Positions 10,728 through 19,700 of a stretch of DNA of 64,000 nt are shown one piece after another. Below the pieces are notes generated by a model, which had not been told where the DNA came from, made no database searches, and worked only from the letters and a program-made list of their open reading frames with translations. This DNA is from Paragorgia papillata (lineage: Eukaryota; Cnidaria; Anthozoa; Scleralcyonacea; Coralliidae): contig JAWNZC010000014.1 of assembly GCA_035771165.1 (NCBI GenBank), positions 682,001 through 746,000 on the forward strand, read 5' to 3'. Made by a program: the position numbers and the translations under genes. How positions within the stretch are numbered: the stretch's first letter is position 1; the number at the start of each line of letters is the position of its first letter.

Positions 10728-13700
10728 ATCGAAATATATAATCCAGTGGCGGTTGGGCAGAAGAAACATTTAGTGCATGTTTAGTTAGGTCAAACTTTTT
10801 GTGCTTGGTTAACAATTTAATTTTTTTGTTACCAACCACTGCCATGAATAACAAACGCTCACTTACCTTTTGTAGGGTCACACCTTTAGTTTGACTCCAA
10901 GTATTTTTTGTATACTCCTCCAACTTGTCGCTCAAAGGACTCGGTATTTCGTAGAAATTGATAAATTCTTTCACAAGACTTAAATCTTTGTGGTATTTAG
11001 AAGTTCTTGAATAGAGCCGTTGAATTATGGCCGTAAGGTTACCAAAGATGGTCGCATACATCAAAGCTGACAAAAGAAACAAAATTAAAGACAAAAAAGA
11101 AAGCAACCAACCAAAAATGTTAAAATTATGTACTTATTGAAGAAAGCTTGTCGAAAAATCTCACAATCTTCGCTCGTATTTTTTAAAACTTTTTATTGCT
11201 CACGAATATACAAAACCACGTATGCATTAGTAAACATATAACGTGTATAACATGCAAGCGGTGTATAAACCCTCGGTGGCAACGTTGCCGCAATTCATGC
11301 TGCAACAAATTAGTGTTTCGAGAGTGATTGCAGGATATGTTATGCATTTGGCAATTTCTCTCGAAGATTGTGAGACAATTTGCACAAAAAAATCAATGAT
11401 GTAGTAAGGATGCCTTTATGCCGTGACTGCAACATAAAGACATTGTATTTTTCTTTTCGTTCAGTTTTCATGGCGAAAAACGCAGAACGTAAAGATGCAA
11501 AGCGACGAACAAAATCTCCGCGATGGGTTACATCGTCCAGAGCTCAAAAGACAGAACATTTACATGATAAATTGCAGTGTATTTTTATCAAAGAGAATGA
11601 AGCAATTGTAGTCACAATGACTTGAAACGTCCTTGCAATAATGTAAAGAATAGAGTTAGATTGACACATGTGCATGCACAGTGCTAGTTGAATGAATTTG
11701 TACTGTAGTTGTTTTAATTCTAAAACAAGTGAATTTACTTGGTCACAAAGTTTCTTCCTTCCTTCCTTCCTTCCTTCCTTCCTTCCTTCCTTCCTTCCTT
11801 CCTTCCGAATATATTGAACCATTTGCGCAATGCTATATATATATGATCCAATATTTTTGTTAGTCATACACTCAATCGCATGCGCCATGTTGAGGAATCG
11901 CAGCAAAAATCGCCATGCAGTGTAAATGGGAGGCTTAACAAAAACTTACCTCCTGCTAACATGACACACACAGCAAAAACTTTTTCAGCATTTGTATTTG
12001 ACGCCACATTTCCAAATCCAACGCTTGTTAGACTGCTTAATGTGAAATACAAAGCCGTGATATAACACGAAGCAATGGACACCTCAGAAGCATGCGTTCC
12101 ATTGACAGTACCAGTGAGTTCTCGTGATAAAACATTGATCCATCCAGCATCGTGATCTCTCTCCTCTGATCCTATTGCATACCAAATACACGCTAACCAG
12201 TGAGCAGACAGGGTAAACAAACCCATGAGAAGAAAGATTACAGCTATACCATATTCTGAGTAACGATCTAATTTGCGTGCAACGCGAACTAGTCTGAGCA
12301 GTCGAGCTGTTTTTAGAAGGCTGATCAACGTGAACTCCTAAAACAAATAAAGTAAAACAAAAGAATAGATATTGTAATCAACGAACATTACCATATCTCC
12401 TCTATTTTAATAGAGGATATATAGTAACGTTTGTGGATTAAAAATAAAAGATTATTGGCTTAAAAGCCTCCTCCGGTCCATCTATTAAGCCCTCCTTTTC
12501 AATAAGTATCATAATGCATGGGCATTATGCAAAAAAATAGCTAGCTGCCAATATCATGTGGTAGTTAACTATCAAAAATTTAAAACGCTACATAAATTGA
12601 TCATTCACAAAAACTGATTCTTTTAGAATTACTCAGCTTGTGATTTTCCTCATTTTATATGTTACGAGCAAACTATTTAAACCCAACCAGTAGCGCATCT
12701 AGGAGGCATGGTGCAACAGAATAATTGCATCAATTCCACAATACATCATTATACATACATACACTCAACTTCACTCTTTTAAATTCTATTCAGTTTTATA
12801 CATTGTTCTTTTGTATTGTTTTATTTATAAAACTTCGCCATAAACAAATACAAACATAGGAAGACATAGCTGGACGTGCCATTTACGATGAGCTTTTGTC
12901 AGTTTTGACTAAAATTGAATTGTGTATAACCAATTAACCATGCACTGTGGTCTATCCGCCCTTCTTTTCTCAAAGTATCGGGGAAGGGGAGGAACGGGGT
13001 AAAAATCCTCGGTGTAAAATACTAAAAATTTGGTGCGACATCGGACGTCACAACCTCGTTCCCAGGGCTTTTTTGAAATTGAGAGTGCGGAAAAAGGCCC
13101 TGGCATCGGCTGGTCACAATACCCAGAAATACTGGGTGTAATAAATTAGCAATTTAGTTTATTATGCAAAAACTAGAAAATTACTCATTCTGAGTAATGG
13201 CAGTCCCGTGGGAAACGTTCATTGTAAAGGCATTCCCATTGGTCCCGATGGCGATCCAGTTGTAGCTAATGGATCAAAACTGGCACAAAACTATGCATAA
13301 TTATGTTTCCCAAGAAATGTTTAAGAAAAGTAATCAATCAATGAAAATGCATAGTGCACCAGCCAATGCCAGGGCCGTTGCCAGGGCTTTTTCTCACACT
13401 CCCAATTTCAAAAAGACCCTGGGAACGAGGATGCGGACGTCAAGATTTTGACGGAAATAATACATAACTTCCCTCAAAAAGCTTCACGTCTGTCTTCCGG
13501 AGTTTGCGATAAACTTCTACCTATACACCACCCACTATCCACTGCCGTATCGCTTACGTTAAAAAATATTTACAAAAAGAACAGTTACATTAGAAATAAA
13601 TAATTATTTTAAGGTTTGGATAACGCAGTGAGCTCGATATATAACTGGAGTGATATCCGCTGTTCATTCACCGGGCAAAGATTAAAGTCAAACATAGCGG

Positions 13701-16700
13701 ACATGTAGGCCTAAAGTACATATAGTTCCAGTCTCCTACGCGATCTTTTGACTAGATCAGACTTGACCAGACCGCGTAGAAGACTGGAACTATTAACTAT
13801 ACGTACTTCAGGGATCGTGGGATAACGTTTGAACAGGAACTCTACAGGAAAGAGACCTCTGCAAACATCCGACGCTTTGTTTGATGTAGCCACCATTCAT
13901 GATCTTGGATTCGTGAAAACAGGCTTGGTGCAACACACATTCTGATTGGCACTTAACGTGCTTACGCAATGATCAACGAGTTGTTTACGTGGTGGCGCTA
14001 GAGTGTAACAATCGGCGTTGCTGAGCCAGTTGAGCTTCTGTAACCTTGTTTTTATCTCTTTATTTACTATTCAAAACATTATTTCCGTAAATAAATAAGA
14101 ATACTTTGTCACAGACTCGGTAAAAAGTTGTTTACAGTGCTTGGGAAGTTACAAGACGACTCACAGAGCTGGTGAAACACTAGGCTATCGCCTCGTGATG
14201 TTCACTATATCTCGTGTTTCTGAACTTCGTTGCCAAGGTAGCTTCGCGCATGCGCGACTGGAAAAGTGTCGGATGTTTGCAGAGGTGTCTTTTCTGTAGA
14301 GAGACCTCTGCCATCAGGGAAACGTTTAAATATCTTTCTTGAAAAAATATCGATTTTCAAAATATATAGGGTAGACCAAAAAAGAGAAGAAAGAAAAAAT
14401 ATATATAGCAAAATATTTGAACGTACCTCTTTTGAAATGAACATGGCAAACAACTCAAACGGTATAGCAGCCAAGAAGTCAACAATAAACCAAGTTTTAA
14501 GGTAGTGACTGGCAATGCTTTTTGGTTCACATACAACACGAGCACCGCGACCACATACATACGTCGTTCGAAAGTTAATGATAATGTCGACGACGAACAT
14601 GACATCAACAATCAAGTTAATGATTTCCAGAGCATTGCCATCTAGTCGAACTTTTCTATATACCCGCAATAAAAAGGCAACATTGTATGGGATTTCAATA
14701 GCTGTGTAGATGACAAGTAAGAGTATAATCCAATCCCAGACAGCTTTGATGAAAGAGTCATGCCTGATTGTCCACGGATAAAAGGTAGGTTCTGTAGCTT
14801 TATAACTTGTCGTGGGACTTAGTGACATAACCTAGCAAAGAAAGTAAAACCACCTGATTACAATCCATTGACTTATTCAAGAGATTTTAAAATTCAGTAC
14901 AACTTTTCATATGCACTTTTAAAGGTGGCTCCATACAGTTTCTAGAAAAATGGAAAATACAAGCTTGAGAGTCTAAAACACGTGCTAAACAATTTGGAAA
15001 AAGAATAAAACTAAATGTTGTGCATAGTTAAACAGTTTGACAATCAAAAACTGTTACCAAATAAATAACAACAGTTGTTGCTATGGCAACAATGACGTTT
15101 CAAAATGGCTGCCAATTACCCTTCAACTAATTTAATTCGAAAAAATCTTTGGTGATCCCCAATTTTACTCATACTTCAAGAAAAGTTTTAATGGAAAAAA
15201 ATTTGGGGTCACCAAAGTTTTTTTCGAATTGAATTACTTTGAAGGGTAATTGCGGTTATACGTCCATGTCCTATTTACACGAATTGCCATCCTTAGGTTA
15301 GGTTGTGTGTTGGGGTAAGGCTTTCATGAAGTACTTGGGTTATGTAGGACATGGAATTATTACCGTAGTTGCCAGCCATTTTGAAACGTCATTGTTGCCA
15401 TAGCAACAACTGTTGCTATTTATTTGGTAACAGTTTTTGATTGTCAGAACGGTTTAACTATGCATAACATTTAGTTTTATTCTTGTTCCAAATTGTTTAT
15501 GCACGTGTTTCGGACTCTCAAACTTGTATTTTCCATTTTTCAAGAAACTGTATGGAGCCACCTTAAACAAATAAACAAACTGCACACGAATAAACGAACG
15601 AACAAACGAAAGCGACATAAATACAAACATACACTCCCTGCAGTAAATAAATAGATATAGGATTTACTCATTATTTGTTAAACATTACTCGTGCCTCACA
15701 ACTCAGAATTTTTTAATGCAAACACCTGTACATGTCGAGTATTATTACTTTACCTCATAGAAGTTCGAACTTATAATGTAATTGGAGGGTCATGAAAGAG
15801 GGGGGGAGGTCTTGATTCTATTTCTTATCGTACAGCAATTAGCAAAACTCATTTCGATTGACAGCATGCATGTGTTTCGGACTCTCAAACTTGTATTTTC
15901 CATTTTTCAAGAAACTGTATGGAGCCACCTTAAACAAATAAACAAACTGCACACGAATAAACGAACGAACAAACGAAAGCGACATAAATACAAACATACA
16001 CTCCCTGCAGTAAATAAATAGATATAGGATTTACTCATTATTTGTTAAACATTACTCGTGCCTCACAACTCAGAATTTTTTAATACAAACACCTGTACAT
16101 GTCGAGTATTATTACTTTACCTCATAGAAGTTCGAACTTATAATGTAATTGGAGGGTCATGAAAGAGGGGGGGAGGTCTTGATTCTATTTCTTATCGTAC
16201 AGCAATTAGCAAAACTCATTTCGATTGACAGCATGCATCCTCCAAAATGGCAATGACCTGTTCTCATTACTAAACAGTTTTCCATCCTTAGTGGCACCTT
16301 AATCTCGTTCTCAACAATATACCAATCCCAGTTGGGTTTTACCCATCATGCAGGACCCTGTAATAGATATGATTATATGGGTACTCAGTTACAAGAAGAT
16401 CGTGTATAGTTGTAGAAACTATGATAAAATAGTCAAAATCACCAGTATAAAAATATACTTTCACAGCAAAGAAGGCCGTTAAAATATATCGTACAAGAAA
16501 GCCATATAGTTGACAAAAGAATATTTCCAGTTGGACTATCCAAATATGTAGTATGACCGTTCGGAGTGGAGAGAAGGGCCTGCCAGTCTTTAGTCTACTT
16601 GTTTTATCGACCAACTAAATCCTATCGATATATTTAGCGACCAATTTACTAACAAGTTATAATTTTCCCAGTAAATTCCCGTCTTACTTGCAGATTTTAC

Positions 16701-19700
16701 GAACGAGTTTACTAAAAATTAATGTGGAATGTGATACCGATACACACACACATCGTTCAGTATACTCCTGGTTTGTTTGGTACGTTTTGATTTATCTGCT
16801 AGGTCGGTTGAAGACACCTGAATTGCTCTACAGGTGAATCGTACCAAAAACGTCCCAAGATAGATCATTAAACCGTGTATACGCCAAATATCTTATTTAG
16901 TACAGAGTACAGAGTACAGAGTACAGAGTACAGAGTACAGAGTACAGAGTACAGAGTACAGAGTACAGAGTACAGAGTACAGAGTACAGAGTACAGAGTA
17001 CAGAGTACAGAGTACAGAGTACAGAGTACAGAGTACAGAGTACAGAGTACAGAGTACAGAGTACAGAGTATAGAGTATAGATCAGCGTGCATGCCAAATT
17101 AAGATTCGATTTTTTACTCAATAGTCACCATACCGCATGCAGACCACCGTACTACATATTAGTCACCGTGCCGCGGCATGCAAACTATCGTACTACTTTA
17201 TATCAGTCACCGTGCCGGGTGTAGACCTTTGTACTACTTATTAATCACTGTGTCGAATGCAAACGTAGCCTGGCTGCCAAGTCGGCGAATTTAACCTCAT
17301 GTAAACTGTACCCTGTCTCTCGTAAGGTTGTTCTTCGTCTTTAACGTTAGTCAATAAATTACGTAGAGTTGTAATTGATCTGTGTGCTACGCGAATGTTG
17401 TAAGGTCGTAAGATACGCGAGATAATCTCGGACATACCTTTTGATATAAGGTATCGTTGCTGTAACAGTTGTTGTTGTATCGTCAGCTACGTTAGGTTCG
17501 TTGTTTTTGAAATCGTTGCGTTTGATGAAGTCTGGACTGTAGTTGTTAAGTACTTATTTTCGTTATGTAAGGCGTTAGGTGTGTCGCAAATAAGTTGTGC
17601 TCGTCTCGTCAGTGTTTTGATGGTATTGCTTTGTGTGAAGTAGGATTGTACGATGATTGGTCTAGTAGTCTGTCAGTATGTGTTGGTTTTCTGAAAACAG
17701 TCGTTTGTAGTCTGTTATTATTACGAGTTACCAAACAATCTGGAAAAGGAAGTGCTCCATTCTCTATTTCTCTTCGATTTCTTTGGGGAATTCCGGAATT
17801 GTATGTCACAGTTTTGTATGTTAATGTGATCGTAAAAGTCGTCAATGTCGTTCTCGTGTAGTGCACCAATGGTATGGACTACCAAAACTTCACAAACAAC
17901 AAATACCTATGCGACACATAGTTTCATTTTTTTGGTCTCCCAGCATGCACATGCATATACGAACTTTCCAAGTACTTAACAACAATACTACAACCGCTCA
18001 ATCACAACACAGACTACAATCTCGTTTGTTCGTCTCTCGTTAGGTACTATACATATCATTCACCGTACCGCAGACTATCGTATTATACGTACGTGCAGTC
18101 ACCGTACCGCAAAGTGCGCAAACCATTGTACTATACATATCATTAACCGTATACCGCAGACCATCGTATCACTTATTAGTCACCATGCCGCAAACCATAG
18201 TCTTATGCTTATAATTCACCGTGCCGCAGTCAGACCATCGCAGCTCTGCTATACTAAGCTACTATATATAGTCCATTCTAGGGATTTCAGGTGAAGGAAA
18301 ATTCGAGTGTAGAATATATACATTTTAAGACCAAACCGGAACCAGTTGCGAAAACTGCAACTACACAGGCCTTCCGGCAGGAATTGAACCTACGACCTTG
18401 CGACTCTAGTGCAATGCACTGACCACTGAGCCATGGAGGGCGTTGCCGAGAGCTTGATCGCGAGTTCTGTATATATATTAAGGTGGTAATGCCAGGAGAG
18501 AATTGGATATATTATAAGTAATATTGGGCAATTTCACCTAAAATCCCTAGAACATGCTATGTAATCGAGTGAACTGCCCAATATTCCACAATATTCCGCG
18601 CCACTCTTCCTCAACTTACAGTGCTCTTTTGGCCTTGCTACGACTGGAAGTGTCTTTATTTTGTGTCCAACAATTGAAAAAAAAAATGAACAAAGTGCCC
18701 AGGCAAAGGTGCCGGTGTTCAACCTCCGCAAAATCAACTTGTATTCTCATACTAAGTGACTATATATAGTCATGTTAATTTATGTACTCAAGGCGTTAAA
18801 CAATAAATGACTACTTTTCACATCTGTGAGTATTCGTGCAGTAGTGTATTAAAATATTAAGTCTTCAAATGGCGTAGCATGCAGAAGAGAACGAGTTAAG
18901 CTTCACATGACATGGTCCAATTTTTCTTAATTCTAAACAAGTGATATTTGTTTTACTATACCTATATAAAAAAAGTTACACAAAGTTGCCACATGCAGTC
19001 TTGTAGAAAAGAAAATGCGTTGTGCCAATTTGAGATATAATTATGCAAATATATAGATACGAATTTGTTTATCGCATTTGTTATACAAGGTACGAAGTAT
19101 ACATACCTAGTTTATAAGCTTCACATTTCGTCAAATTCCAAAACATTCTCAGAGTATAGCATCATAATTATAATGTTATGAATTATGCTATGATTATTCT
19201 TTTGTAAATATATATGTATATACACACAAGTGCTTTTCCTTTACGTACCAAAGTTTAAACATTATCAATAAAATTATAAGGAATAAGGATAAACTTTCAA
19301 AAACACTTTATTTCTTGGGACTCCAACGTGTCGGAGATCAATTCCTTTGTCAAGGACTCTAAATTACAGGCTGACAATATAATATATATATATATAAACT
19401 TAAAACGTCTTGTGTGAAACTCTGAGTAGCGACACAAGACGTTTTAAGTTTACATCATATTATTGAGCAAATATATATATATATATATATATATAAAGGG
19501 GATATTACACGGTGGCGAGAAGATATGGATTTTACGTTCGAGTGGCAAGGAGATATTGCTCTTGCCACGAGAACATAAAATCCATATCTTTGAGCAGCCG
19601 TGTAACTGTTCTATGTATTATATGGACAATGAAATTATGCGTGGAAGTGATGTTGATAAACTGGGTTTAATGCAAAAACTACAACCGCTTGACGTAAAGC

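Noticed and set aside
16868..17121. Open frames of a 7-residue repeat (YRVQSTE / LYSVLCT)
   Set aside because: Produced by a heptamer satellite without stops in several frames; simultaneous coding on both strands is not plausible.
18365..18440. A tRNA gene on minus
   Set aside because: A and B boxes are good, but the acceptor stem does not close and non-tRNA sequence follows; better explained as a SINE.
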